A stretch of DNA of 64,000 nucleotides from Paramesorhizobium sp049065735 (GTDB lineage: Bacteria; Pseudomonadota; Alphaproteobacteria; Rhizobiales; Rhizobiaceae), in NCBI RefSeq assembly GCF_049065735.1, contig NZ_JBAKHD010000003.1, forward strand, positions 434,001 to 498,000, written 5' to 3'. Made by a program: the position numbers and the translations under genes. The notes beneath the pieces were generated by a model. The model ran no database searches. It saw only the letters and a list, made by a program, of their open reading frames with translations, and was not told the origin of the DNA. This document shows, piece after piece, positions 17,953-26,786 of the stretch (positions within the stretch are counted from its first letter, which is position 1; each line of letters begins with the position of its first letter).

Positions 17953-19266
17953 CTACAGCTTCCCCGCATCCTCCAATATCTGCGTGGCCTTCTTCGCCGC
18001 ATCATCCAGCGCCTGCTTCGACGTCTTGTCCCCAAGGATCGCCGCCTGCAGCTCCGGATAGACCGCGTTGGAAATCTCGATCCACTCGGCCGTCGGTGGC
18101 ACGGGGAAGGCGTATTTCGCCGCTTCCTGGAAGGTCTGCAGCACTTCCGTGCGATAGGCATCGCCCTTGGCCTGCTCGATATCCCACGCCCACACCGCAG
18201 TGCGGGTCGGCAGCGGACCGGCGGAGGATTCGAGCTTCTGGCTGTCCTCATTGGTTAGCCACCAGACCAGCGAAGCAGCCGCGTCCTTGTTGGCGCAGTT
18301 TTCGGTCACCGAGAAGCCATGGAAGCCGGACCAGCCGGTACGCTTGCCGGACGAACCCTTCGGCTGCACCTTGACGGCGACATTGCCTGCCACCTTGGAA
18401 GTCTTCGGATCGTTGAAGAAGCCCGCCCAGCCCGGCCAGTCAAGATTGAGCGCGATGGAACCTGAGGCAAAACCCTGCCCGAGATCGTCCCAGAGATAGT
18501 TGGTCGTACCCGCCGGTACGGCCTTGGCCTTGTAGAGATTGACGAACCAGTCGAGCGCCTTGACGCCGGCTTCTGAATTGAAGGCAGGCTTGCCGTCCTT
18601 GTCCAGATATTCGCCGCCATCGGCGACCAGCATTTCATAGAAGCGGCCATTGATCGCCTCTTCCTTGCCGGCGAACTGCGTGCCGTAGAAGGTGGGCGGA
18701 TTGGCGAAGAATTCGGCCTGACGCGCCACTTCGTCCCACGTATCGGGTGGCAGGAGGTCCTCGCCATATTTCTCCTTGTATGCCTTCTTCTTCGCCTCGT
18801 CCTGATAGAGGCTCTTCTGGTAATAGAGCGCCGAAACATCGAACTGCGCGCGCGGCAGCATCACAAGCTTGCCATCCAGCGTCGCCGCCTTGATGGTGGA
18901 CGGCACGAAAGCGTCGATCTCTTCCTTCGGAATATATTTTGTCAGGTCGGTATAAAGACCCGGATATTGCGGCGCGAAGGATGAGTGGTTCGACCCCACG
19001 CACCAGTTGACGCTGCCCGCCGCGATATCCGACTTGATTTCCTTGTCGAGCTCGAAATGGTTCTTCTTGGAGAGAATATTGACCTTGGCGCCGGTCAGCT
19101 TTTCCCATTCGCCGATGCGCTGGTAGAGCGCCTCATATTGCTGGCCACCGATCAGCTTGGCGTCGATGGTAACGCCTTCGAACTTGCCGGGCAGATTCTG
19201 CGCCCCTGCGGCTCCCGCGGCAATGATGAGCGCTGCCGTGGAAACGGCAGTAAGCAATGCCTTCAT
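17953..19266 (-). CDS. Sugar ABC transporter substrate-binding protein (family 1)
   Basis: Secreted binding protein of 437 residues. The signal peptide MKALLTAVSTAALIIAAGAA is cleaved near AGAQ, and the ATG has a strong GGAGGAAG box, so the 39 residues encoded further upstream are not part of it. The fold is that of cluster D carbohydrate-binding proteins: FVPSTIKAATLDGKLVMLPR, then an SGSIALNLDWPGWAG segment, then a C-terminal helix. It is the first gene of the operon leading to fucose breakdown, so L-fucose or a fucose-containing glycoside is the likely ligand. Confidence 0.92.
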   Translation of the reverse strand: MKALLTAVSTAALIIAAGAAGAQNLPGKFEGVTIDAKLIGGQQYEALYQRIGEWEKLTGAKVNILSKKNHFELDKEIKSDIAAGSVNWCVGSNHSSFAPQYPGLYTDLTKYIPKEEIDAFVPSTIKAATLDGKLVMLPRAQFDVSALYYQKSLYQDEAKKKAYKEKYGEDLLPPDTWDEVARQAEFFANPPTFYGTQFAGKEEAINGRFYEMLVADGGEYLDKDGKPAFNSEAGVKALDWFVNLYKAKAVPAGTTNYLWDDLGQGFASGSIALNLDWPGWAGFFNDPKTSKVAGNVAVKVQPKGSSGKRTGWSGFHGFSVTENCANKDAAASLVWWLTNEDSQKLESSAGPLPTRTAVWAWDIEQAKGDAYRTEVLQTFQEAAKYAFPVPPTAEWIEISNAVYPELQAAILGDKTSKQALDDAAKKATQILEDAGKL

Positions 19267-19361
19267 GACTTCCTCCCAAGCCAAGTCCCGGAAAAGTGCG
19301 AAGCGGTCTTCCGTACGGACTTTGCACAAAATAACAGGCCATCGCCTCCCGACGCCCGGAA

Positions 19362-19463
19362 CGCTCATTGATGAGCGCTTCATTCATATGCAAACACTTA
19401 ATTTATGCCCCGTCAAGCGATCATTTTGCTTTTCGGGCATATCGCTGTTCGTATATGAGTGAA
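19362..19463. promoter_or_regulatory. Divergent promoter region with candidate IclR operators
   Basis: The 217 bp between the binding-protein gene (minus) and the IclR gene (plus) hold a 16 bp palindrome CGCTCATTGATGAGCG at 19362-19377. They also hold two inverted half-sites: TTCATTCATATG at 19379-19390, and TATATGAGTGAA at 19452-19463 (10 of 12 bases match when inverted). These are plausible binding sites for the IclR protein controlling both directions. Confidence 0.45.
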
Positions 19464-19483
19464 GAAATTTATAGGAGAGGAAT

Positions 19484-20263
19484 ATGTCCGACGACGAGGA
19501 CAGCGAACGCTATCGTGCGCCGGCGCTCGACAAGGGGCTGGACATTCTGGAGCTGCTCGCCGGCATCGATGGCGGTCTGACGCAGGCGGAGATCGCCAAG
19601 GAGCTTGGCCGCAGCCCGAACGAGTTCTACCGCATGCTCGACCGGCTGGTGCGGCGCGGCTATGTCACCCGGCTCGACGGCGACCGTTTCTCGCTGACGC
19701 TGAAACTCTTCGGCCTCGCCCAGCTTCATGCGCCGGTGCGCCGCCTTGCCTCTTACGCCACGCCCATCATGCGCGATCTGGCCATGAAGACGCGCCAAGC
19801 CAATCAGCTCGTGGTGTTCGACCGTGGCGCAGCTGTGGTCATCGCTCAGCAGGAAGCACCCGATTATTGGGGCATTTCGGTGCGCGTCGGCTCGCATATC
19901 GGCCTTTTCAACACCGGTTCCGGCCATGTGCTGCTCGCCTTCCGTTCGGAGGAGGAGCGGCTGATGATGATATCGGAATATGAGCGCCGCGCCGACGAAA
20001 CCATCCAGCCCGCCGATTTCGACGCCCGCCTCGATGCCATTCGTGAGCGCGGCTATGAGATCATGACCAGCGCGCAGATCGCCGGGGTCTATAATCTCTC
20101 CGCCCCCATTCTCGCCCCCGACGGCCACGCCATCGCCGCGCTGACGGTGCCCTATGTCACCCTCGTCAACGCGCCGGGCGCACCTGACATCAGCCAGACC
20201 ACGGAATTGCTGGTGAAAGCCACCAGGGCGCTGTCGGAACTGGCGGGGGCGAAGCTGGGGTAG
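19484..20263 (+). CDS. IclR family transcriptional regulator of the fucose operon
   Basis: A 259-residue regulator. The N-terminal winged helix-turn-helix reads GLTQAEIAKELGRSPNEFYR around residues 30-50, and a C-terminal effector domain follows, typical of IclR proteins (VGSHIGLFNTGSGHVLLAF, then LSAPILAPDGHAIAALTVPY). A good AGGAGAGG box lies before the ATG. It is transcribed away from the sugar importer and together with the lactonase gene, so it most likely represses both directions until a sugar or sugar acid binds. Confidence 0.92.
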   Translation: MSDDEDSERYRAPALDKGLDILELLAGIDGGLTQAEIAKELGRSPNEFYRMLDRLVRRGYVTRLDGDRFSLTLKLFGLAQLHAPVRRLASYATPIMRDLAMKTRQANQLVVFDRGAAVVIAQQEAPDYWGISVRVGSHIGLFNTGSGHVLLAFRSEEERLMMISEYERRADETIQPADFDARLDAIRERGYEIMTSAQIAGVYNLSAPILAPDGHAIAALTVPYVTLVNAPGAPDISQTTELLVKATRALSELAGAKLG

Positions 20264-20332
20264 AAGACATGCGCGTCATTTTCGGGACAAGCCCAAGAAT
20301 GGCGGCCGGAATAAGCTCTGGGAGGAGCGCTA

Positions 20333-21175
20333 ATGTTCATCGACACACATCTGCACATCATCGACCGGCAGGCGCTGGCCTATCCATGGCTTGCTGGCGT
20401 CCCGGCGCTCGATAAGGATTTTCTCTATTCCCAATATGCGACGGAGGCGAAGCGAGTGGGCATCACCGCCGCGCTCCATATGGAGGTGGACGTCGCGCCT
20501 GACGCGATGGCGGCCGAAACCGATTATATTCGTGGCCTCGCCTCGCAATCCGGCAGCCTTATCGCCGGAGCAATTTCCTCCTGCCGCCCGGAAGAGCCGG
20601 ACTTTCCCGCTTTTCTCGAGCGCTGCAAGGCCGACCCCTTCATCAAGGGATTCCGCCGCGTTCTTCACGTCATGCCGGATGATCTCTCCGAATCCGCTCT
20701 CTTTCGCGAGAACGTCAAGCGCCTCGACGGAAGCGGCCTCACCTTCGATCTCTGCGTCCTGCCGCACCAGATCCCCCGCGCGATCGCTTTGGCCGACCTC
20801 GCGCCCGGCACGCAATTCATCCTCGACCATTGCGGCGTCCCGGCCATCGCAGCTGGCGAGGAACACCCGTGGCGGGAACACATCGCCGATATTGCCCGGC
20901 GCCCCAACGTCACCGCCAAGATTTCCGGCGTCATCGCCTATGCCGATGCGGAAGTCTGGGACGTCGCCACGCTCGCGCCCTATGTCGACCATGTGGTCGA
21001 TTGCTTCGGCTGGGACCGCGTCGTCTGGGGCAGCGACTGGCCCGTCTGCACGCTGGGCGGCGGGCTATCGACATGGGTAGCCGCGACGCACGCGCTGTTT
21101 GCCGGGGTGAGCGAGGAGGAGCGGAAGAAGCTTTATTCGGGAAATGCCAAGCGGATTTGGGGGCTTGCGGAGTAA
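20333..21175 (+). CDS. Amidohydrolase family 2 lactonase (probable L-fucono-lactonase)
   Basis: A 280-residue metal-dependent hydrolase of the COG3618 group. The N-terminal metal motif is FIDTHLHIIDRQALAYPW, followed by GFRRVLHVMP, the metal-site histidine in FILDHCGVP, and the late aspartate in VVWGSDWPVC. COG3618 includes the characterised L-fucono-1,5-lactonase of Burkholderia, and the present context (IclR, fuconate dehydratase, hydrolase) fits that step: opening L-fuconolactone to L-fuconate. GGGAGGAGC precedes the ATG. It is separated from the main operon because it runs divergently, with iclR. Confidence 0.88.
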   Translation: MFIDTHLHIIDRQALAYPWLAGVPALDKDFLYSQYATEAKRVGITAALHMEVDVAPDAMAAETDYIRGLASQSGSLIAGAISSCRPEEPDFPAFLERCKADPFIKGFRRVLHVMPDDLSESALFRENVKRLDGSGLTFDLCVLPHQIPRAIALADLAPGTQFILDHCGVPAIAAGEEHPWREHIADIARRPNVTAKISGVIAYADAEVWDVATLAPYVDHVVDCFGWDRVVWGSDWPVCTLGGGLSTWVAATHALFAGVSEEERKKLYSGNAKRIWGLAE

Positions 21176-21224
21176 TTACTCAGCGGCGCGCCCCCCTTGT
21201 CCCGCGACCTCTCCGTTCGAAACG

Positions 21225-21749
21225 CTACCCCGCCAAATGCCGGAACGCCCCCACTATCTGCTCATACAACGCCCGCTTGAACGGCACGATGAGCGACGGC
21301 AGTTCCTCCATCGGCTTCCATGCCCAATCGTCGAACTCGGCGGCATGGCCGTCCGGCGGCGGGTTAATGGCGATTTCGCTTGTGTCGCCTTCGAAGCGGT
21401 AGGCGAACCATTTCTGCTTCTGGCCGCGATATTTGCCCTTGAGCGCCACGCCGACGAGATGCGGCGGCAGGTCGTAGCGGATCCAGTCCGGCGCTTCGGC
21501 CAGCAGCGACACCGAGCGGATGCCGGTTTCCTCGTAAAGCTCGCGCCGTGCCGCGGCTTCGGCGTCCTCACCCTCGTCGATCCCGCCCTGCGGCATCTGC
21601 CAGAGCTGCGACGCCCCTTCCATCTCGCCATCGGGAACGACGATGCGCCGCCCGGCCCAGACGAGGCCCTCGCGGTTCAGCACCATGATGCCAACACAAG
21701 GCCGGTAAGGCAGCGTCTCGGGGTCCACGGCAGCCTTGGTCTCACTCAT
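21225..21749 (-). CDS. rppH: RNA pyrophosphohydrolase RppH (Nudix)
   Basis: A 174-residue Nudix hydrolase that removes pyrophosphate from the 5' end of mRNA and so starts decay. The Nudix box is clear: GGIDEGEDAEAAARRELYEE then TGI. The N-terminal PYRPCVGIMVLNREGLVW and the WQMPQGG just before the box are typical of RppH/NudH in alphaproteobacteria. It ends the yibQ-ctpA-envC gene group, 97 bp after the deacetylase-like gene, and converges with the lactonase gene. Confidence 0.93.
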   Translation of the reverse strand: MSETKAAVDPETLPYRPCVGIMVLNREGLVWAGRRIVVPDGEMEGASQLWQMPQGGIDEGEDAEAAARRELYEETGIRSVSLLAEAPDWIRYDLPPHLVGVALKGKYRGQKQKWFAYRFEGDTSEIAINPPPDGHAAEFDDWAWKPMEELPSLIVPFKRALYEQIVGAFRHLAG

Positions 21750-21846
21750 GTCGATCTCCCCTCAATCTCACCTGAACGCAAAGCCTCTCCACTGCCATTC
21801 CCCGCCTGATGGCCGAGAATGACGGTTAAAAAAGGCATGGAAAGCC

Positions 21847-22983
21847 CTATTCCCTTTCCGGGTCACGGACAAGCGCGGAAACCGGCACGATCTCGATACC
21901 ACGAGTCTTCGCCTCGTTCGCCCAGACCGACACGGCCTCGACCGTGACCGGAAAAGCCGAGCCGGTGGCGATGGCCGTGCCCTTGGCGCGGGCGGTTCGC
22001 TCCAATTCGTCCAGTTTTTTCAGGATATCGCCCCTCTCCTGCACCGCGTCGAGCAACAGGTCGGCGGCAGCGAAGGGCGCCGCCTGCTCCAGCGCGATCC
22101 GCTCCGCCTGGCTGCGCGCCGACGTGCCATCGTCGAGATAAAGCAGCCCGCGCCGGCCGATTTCCTGCACCACCGGCGTCAGCGCCGCCGGGTCCGCCGT
22201 GAACCGCGCGCCCATATAGTTCATGACACCGGTGTAATTGGTGATGCGCGACAGCGTCCAATGCAGGTCGCCGATATTCTTCTCCGCTCCGCCATCCACC
22301 GTCAGCGTATGACGCCCTGGATCGACGCGCGGATAATCGAACGGCTCCAGCGGCACCTGCATCAGGATTTCATGGCCGCGCTGGCGTGCCGTCTGCATCC
22401 AGCGCGTGAGGCTGTTGCCCTGCGGCGCGAAGGCCAGCGTCACCTCCTCGGGCAATTGACGGATGGCATTCTGCGTGCCGGTCTGCGACAGGCCGAGCCC
22501 GCCGATGACGATGGCAACCCGCGCGCCCCGCGCGCCCGACCATTCCCGCGCATAAACATCGAGCGGACGCCGCCCATCCGGCCCGCGCACCGGCAGCGGG
22601 CCGGTTTCGGTCTGCTCGATGAGTTCAGGATCGGGGAGATGAGCAATGCGGAGATTCTGCCCGATTTTTGTGGGATCGGTGACGGAGATATTGGCCGGCA
22701 TGTCCGGCGTCACTCTGATGATCGCCGGGCCGTCGCCCTGCCGCAGCGGCGGCAATTGCGGCCTGCCCGCCGCGATGACATTCGACGCGGCCGCTTTTTC
22801 CTGCGGCGGCGGGGGCGCTGGATTGCGGAACACCGCGCCATTGCTCATCGCCAGATAGCCCGCGATGCCCGCAATGCCGATCACGGCGACAGCAGGCATC
22901 ATCCATGAATAAGCGCGAGGACGGCTGTCCCCGCGCTTGCGCTTTTTTTTGTCCTGCCCCAGCGGGCTATGAATGTCCGACAT
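21847..22983 (-). CDS. Divergent polysaccharide deacetylase family protein (YibQ-like)
   Basis: A 378-residue protein with a lysine/arginine-rich cytoplasmic N-terminus (KKKRKRGDSRPR), one membrane helix (about 28-50), and a proline-rich linker. The periplasmic domain of the divergent deacetylase family follows: RVAIVIGGLGLSQTGTQNAI, then EVTLAFAPQGN, HEILMQVPLEPFDYP, and LYLDDGTS. The family usually follows envC and ctpA in alphaproteobacteria, which is the case here (stop-to-start gap of 6 bp to ctpA). The catalytic activity of the family is not established. Confidence 0.9.
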   Translation of the reverse strand: MSDIHSPLGQDKKKRKRGDSRPRAYSWMMPAVAVIGIAGIAGYLAMSNGAVFRNPAPPPPQEKAAASNVIAAGRPQLPPLRQGDGPAIIRVTPDMPANISVTDPTKIGQNLRIAHLPDPELIEQTETGPLPVRGPDGRRPLDVYAREWSGARGARVAIVIGGLGLSQTGTQNAIRQLPEEVTLAFAPQGNSLTRWMQTARQRGHEILMQVPLEPFDYPRVDPGRHTLTVDGGAEKNIGDLHWTLSRITNYTGVMNYMGARFTADPAALTPVVQEIGRRGLLYLDDGTSARSQAERIALEQAAPFAAADLLLDAVQERGDILKKLDELERTARAKGTAIATGSAFPVTVEAVSVWANEAKTRGIEIVPVSALVRDPERE

Positions 22984-22989
22984 GGACCA

Positions 22990-24318
22990 TCAGTTCGGCA
23001 CGCCCTTGTTCGGGTCGGGCGGGAAGGCTGCGTTGGCCATTTCGCCGCGCAGCAGCTTGAAGGCCTGGTTGAGCTGGACGTCGTCCTTCGGATCGGGCGG
23101 CACGTAGGCCGCGGAACCGGAGCCCTTGTCGTCCTCTTCGGCGCCCTTGATATGGCCCTTCAGCTCCGACTCGCCACGCGTGACGTTCTGGTCCTTGAAC
23201 TCCTCGGGCAGCGGCTGCTCCACGACGATGTCGGGCGTGATGCCCTTGCCCTGGATCGACTTGCCCGACGGCGTGTAATAGAGCGCCGTAGTCAGCCGCA
23301 GCGAGCCGTTTTCACCCAGCGGAATGATCGTTTGCACCGAGCCCTTGCCGAAGGACTGCGTGCCCAGCACCGTGGCGCGGCGGTGATCCTGCAAGGCGCC
23401 CGCGACGATTTCCGAGGCGCTGGCCGAGCCGCCATTGACCATGACGATCAGCGGCTTGCCATTGGTGAGATCGCCCACCCGCGCGTCGAAGCGCGTCACA
23501 TCCTGCGGATCGCGGCCGCGGGTCGAGACGATCTCCCCCTTGTCGAGGAAGGCGTCGGAAACCGCCACCGCCTGATCGAGCAGGCCGCCCGGATTGAGCC
23601 GCAGGTCGAGCACATAACCCTTGAGCTTGTCGTTGGGAACCTTGGACTGAATGTCCTTGATCGCCTTCTGCAGATCGTCATAGGTCTGCTCGGTGAAGGA
23701 GATGACCCTGAGATAGCCGATATCGCCCTCCACCTTATAGCGCACGGCGCGTACCTTGACGATGTCGCGAACGATCTTGAGCTTGATCGGCTTGTCGACG
23801 CCCTTGCGCATGATCGTCAGTTCGATCGGCGTATTGACCGCGCCGCGCATCTTGTCGACGGCGTCGTTGAGGGTCATGCCGCGCACCTCGGTCCCGTCGA
23901 TCTGGGTGATGAGATCGCCTGCCATTACGCCCGCCTTGGAGGCTGGCGTGTCGTCCATCGGCGAGATCACCTTGACGAGGTCGTTGTCCATCGTCACCTC
24001 GATGCCGAGGCCGCCGAACTCTCCCTTGGTCTGCACGCGCATGTCCTGCGCGGCCTCGGGGTTCAGGTAGGACGAATGCGGATCGAGCGAGGTCAACATG
24101 CCGTTGATCGCATTTTCGATCAGCTTCTTGTCTTCCGGCGGTGTGACATATTGGGCACGCACGCGCTCGAAAATATCGCCGAAGATCGCAAGCTGTTTAT
24201 AAGTATCGCTGCCGGCAGCCGCATTGCTGGCCGATGAGGCCGGGGCCCCCTGCACCACAACCATCGCCGAGGCTCCCAGAAGGGCGCCAGCGAAGAGAAG
24301 CGATAGTTTACGTATCAT
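22990..24318 (-). CDS. ctpA: Carboxyl-terminal processing protease CtpA (S41 family)
   Basis: A 442-residue periplasmic serine protease with a signal peptide (MIRKLSLLFAGALLGASAMV). A PDZ domain spans about 95-165 (FGGLGIEVTMDNDLVKVISP), and the S41 catalytic domain carries the serine in NGGSASASEIVAGAL and the lysine in FGKGSVQT. It trims envelope proteins or peptidoglycan enzymes. The start was set at the MIRKLS methionine because GGAAGGA precedes it; this overlaps the end of envC by 11 bp, as expected for a coupled pair. It ends with a charged region and PNKGVPN. Confidence 0.94.
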   Translation of the reverse strand: MIRKLSLLFAGALLGASAMVVVQGAPASSASNAAAGSDTYKQLAIFGDIFERVRAQYVTPPEDKKLIENAINGMLTSLDPHSSYLNPEAAQDMRVQTKGEFGGLGIEVTMDNDLVKVISPMDDTPASKAGVMAGDLITQIDGTEVRGMTLNDAVDKMRGAVNTPIELTIMRKGVDKPIKLKIVRDIVKVRAVRYKVEGDIGYLRVISFTEQTYDDLQKAIKDIQSKVPNDKLKGYVLDLRLNPGGLLDQAVAVSDAFLDKGEIVSTRGRDPQDVTRFDARVGDLTNGKPLIVMVNGGSASASEIVAGALQDHRRATVLGTQSFGKGSVQTIIPLGENGSLRLTTALYYTPSGKSIQGKGITPDIVVEQPLPEEFKDQNVTRGESELKGHIKGAEEDDKGSGSAAYVPPDPKDDVQLNQAFKLLRGEMANAAFPPDPNKGVPN

Positions 24319-25666
24319 TTTGGGTCCTTCCAGAAAGCCGCACCGTCCACCAGGGGGCGGGATCGACTGGTTTTCCATCTTTCCTGAATTCTATGTAGAG
24401 CATGGGTGCGCCATTGTCCCCACCCATGGAAGCAGCACTCGCCAAAAGCCTCTCCCCCATCGCCCCGACCGGCTCGCCCGCCAACACGAACTGACCTTGG
24501 CTGACGTCGATTCTCTTCATTCCCGCCAGAACGATATGATATCCACCACCGGCGTCCAGGATCAAGAGTTGACCATAGGAGCGGAATGGACCGGCATAGA
24601 GCACCACGCCATCGGAAGGTGACGTAATCGTGGCGTTCGCGGCGGTCTCCAGCATTTCTCCCATGCTTGTGCCTGATATGTCGTCCCTGTCACCGAAACG
24701 CCTCACCAGACGCCCCGACGCCGGCTGGATCAGTTGTCCGCGCAGCGTGCCGAAATCCGCCTGCGCCGTCAGGCGAAGCGCGTCGGGATCTTGCGTTTCC
24801 GCCCGCTCCTGCCCCTCCGCAAGCCGCCTTTCTTCCGCTGCTCGCGCGGCCTCTGCCGCCTGCCGCACCGCCTGCATCTGGCTGTCAAGCCCGGCGATCA
24901 GTTCCTTGAGGCTCGTCGCCTTCCGCGACAGCTCTTCGGCATGGGCGCGCTCGGCGGCAAGCTGCTCTTCCGATTGGGAATGCAGCTTCTTCTTTTCCTC
25001 CAGCAGCAGGGAAAGCCGCTTCTGCTCCTCGACCTGCGCCTGGCGCGTTCCGGAAAGCCGCTGCTGCTCCTCAGCAATCGAGGCGGTGACGCGGCTCATA
25101 TCCTTGAGATCGTCCATCAGCTCTTCGGTCTGCTGGCGCATCTCCGGCACCACCGCGCCGAGCAGCACCGCGCTGCGTACCGAGGCAAGCGCATCGTCCG
25201 GCCGCACGAGGATGGCAGGCGGCGGATTGAGGCCCATGCGCTGCAGCGCCGCAAGCACCTCCGCCAGCACGCCGCGCCGCGCCCGGAGCGACAGCCTGAT
25301 TCCGTCCTCCTGCTCCTTGAGCGAGGTGAGCCTTTCGTCGATGTCCGCGATGTCTTTGGCCAGCTTTTTCTCGGTCTTGGCCGACTGGATCAGGGCGGCC
25401 GATATCGTCGTCTGATCCTTTTTGAGCGCCGCGATTTCCGCGTCGAGCTTGGCGAGCTTTTCCTGACTGAGGGTGATTTCGCTCGTGACCTTTTCCAGCT
25501 CGCTGCCGGTCTCAGCCCGCCGCGCCTCCAGCGGCGTCTCCTGCGCTCCGGACGAAGCCAACCCTGCCCCCAACCCGGCGCACAGGAACATGAGAAGCCC
25601 CACGCCTTTTCTCAAAGCGCGGCATCCTCCCGAAGCGGTCCTCGATACGCTGGACTTCTGGCACAT
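24308..25666 (-). CDS. envC: Murein hydrolase activator EnvC family protein (degenerate LytM)
   Basis: About 450 residues: a signal-like segment (LLMFLCAGLGAGLASSGAQ), then a long coiled coil (about 45-290, many E/K/Q/L heptads). The C-terminal LytM/M23 fold contains ITSPSDGVVLYAGPFRSYGQ and GYHIVLAGMKRIDVSQGQ. The H-x-x-x-D zinc ligands of active M23 peptidases are not present at the start of the domain (GTSMGEMLETAANA), so it is expected to activate amidases rather than cut peptidoglycan itself. The start codon is uncertain: the chosen one lies far upstream of the membrane segment. Confidence 0.88.
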   Translation of the reverse strand: MCQKSSVSRTASGGCRALRKGVGLLMFLCAGLGAGLASSGAQETPLEARRAETGSELEKVTSEITLSQEKLAKLDAEIAALKKDQTTISAALIQSAKTEKKLAKDIADIDERLTSLKEQEDGIRLSLRARRGVLAEVLAALQRMGLNPPPAILVRPDDALASVRSAVLLGAVVPEMRQQTEELMDDLKDMSRVTASIAEEQQRLSGTRQAQVEEQKRLSLLLEEKKKLHSQSEEQLAAERAHAEELSRKATSLKELIAGLDSQMQAVRQAAEAARAAEERRLAEGQERAETQDPDALRLTAQADFGTLRGQLIQPASGRLVRRFGDRDDISGTSMGEMLETAANATITSPSDGVVLYAGPFRSYGQLLILDAGGGYHIVLAGMKRIDVSQGQFVLAGEPVGAMGERLLASAASMGGDNGAPMLYIEFRKDGKPVDPAPWWTVRLSGRTQNDT

Positions 25667-25714
25667 ATACGAATTCGCCGCCCGTGAAGCGCGGCCCGAT
25701 GGTCATGATTGGTC

Positions 25715-25756
25715 GCATGCCTCCGAAAGCTGCGGACTTTTCGGATAGGATCATGC
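25715..25756. repeat. Family C palindromic repeat before envC
   Basis: GCATGCCTCCGAAAGC then GACTTTTCGGATAGGATCATGC is a diverged copy of the element inside imuB at 61307-61349. One frame across it reads RMILSEKSA, as in imuB. It lies in the 264 bp gap between envC (minus) and the antitoxin gene (plus). Confidence 0.75.
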
Positions 25757-25930
25757 GGTGAAGCAGTGCCGACATTATGCCCTGTTTCGTTAAGGAAGCA
25801 TCAACCATAATGCGGAATGTGGGAGAAAAATGTTCCTGCCGTTATCGGCTGCGATCTGTACAAGCCGATTGTATCCCCGCCTCTCTCCATACTATCGTTG
25901 CGCTACATTCGAACTGTCCCGGAGGCCGCT

Positions 25931-26143
25931 ATGCCCCAGACCGTCTACAAAATCAGCGAAGCCCGCAAGAATTTCACCGAAATCCTTGACCGCGCCAATC
26001 GGGGTGAGGAAATCCTCATTATGCGCGGCGCGCAAATTTATGCCCGTATCGGTCCAGCCAATAGCGAAAAGCGCCCGTTCGGCCTCCTGCGCCATCGTGG
26101 CCTGCCGGACGATTTGTTCGACGACGCGGACGGAGGTGCATAG
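25931..26143 (+). CDS. Phd/YefM family antitoxin-like protein (no toxin beside it)
   Basis: A 70-residue protein starting MPQTVYKISEARKNFTEI, the typical N-terminal DNA-binding/dimer fold of Phd/YefM antitoxins, followed by RGEEILIMRGAQIYARI. GGAGG lies 5 bp before the ATG. No toxin frame (PIN, RelE, Doc) follows: the next gene is rlmH on the other strand, 115 bp later. The C-terminus (RGLPDDLFDDADGGA) is acidic and would be the toxin-neutralising part. It may be an orphan antitoxin or a VapB-like regulator acting elsewhere. Confidence 0.8.
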   Translation: MPQTVYKISEARKNFTEILDRANRGEEILIMRGAQIYARIGPANSEKRPFGLLRHRGLPDDLFDDADGGA

Positions 26144-26258
26144 GGAAGCGTAGCGGACGGTTAGGGGGGTGCTTGGCGCGGCAGAGAGGATGAGCGGTAT
26201 GCTGGGCACTTCTATCAAACATCAACCGCCCGAAGCAACTCCGTCAAACAAGAACGGC

Positions 26259-26741
26259 TCAAACCCGGTGATAAGGATGCCCTGCCAATATCGTCGCGGC
26301 GCGGTAAAGCTGCTCGGCGATCAATATCCGCGCGATCTGGTGCGGCCAGGTCATGGCGCTTAGGCTCAGGATCAGATCGGCCCTTTCGCGCAGGCGCGGA
26401 TCGTGCCCATCCGGCCCGCCGATGGCGAGGATCAATTGCCGCTTCCCGTCGTCGCGAAAGCGGCCGAGACGACCGGCGAAATCTTCCGAGCCCAGCGCCT
26501 TGCCGCGTTCGTCGAGCAGGATAAGCCCTGCCCCGCCATCCAGCGCCTCGAACAATCGCGCCGCTTCCTCTTGCTTGCGTAAGTCAGCCGTCGCGGCGCG
26601 GCTTTCAGCGATTTCCGACACGCCGGAGAATTCCAGTCCCAACGGCGGCCCCGCCTTGGAAAAGCGGTCGAAATAACGGTCGGCCAATTCCCGCTCGGGG
26701 CCGGCCTTCATCCGGCCCACGGCAAAAACGGCGATGCGCAT
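26259..26741 (-). CDS. rlmH: 23S rRNA pseudouridine-1915 N3-methyltransferase RlmH
   Basis: A 160-residue SPOUT-class methyltransferase. It starts MRIAVFAVGRMKAGPERELA and carries the knot motifs LILLDERGKALGSEDFA, LILAIGGPDGHDP and LSLSAMTWPHQIARILIAEQ, then ends with the RlmH-specific GHPYHRV. AGGAAGAGGG lies before this ATG; the upstream extension in the open frame is not part of the protein. It acts on stalled or mature 70S ribosomes at Psi1915. It follows rsfS with a gap of about 45 bp, the usual gene order. Confidence 0.95.
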   Translation of the reverse strand: MRIAVFAVGRMKAGPERELADRYFDRFSKAGPPLGLEFSGVSEIAESRAATADLRKQEEAARLFEALDGGAGLILLDERGKALGSEDFAGRLGRFRDDGKRQLILAIGGPDGHDPRLRERADLILSLSAMTWPHQIARILIAEQLYRAATILAGHPYHRV

Positions 26742-26786
26742 GACCTTCCCTCTTCCTCTGATTTCAGCCGACAAGCCGGCTTGATA

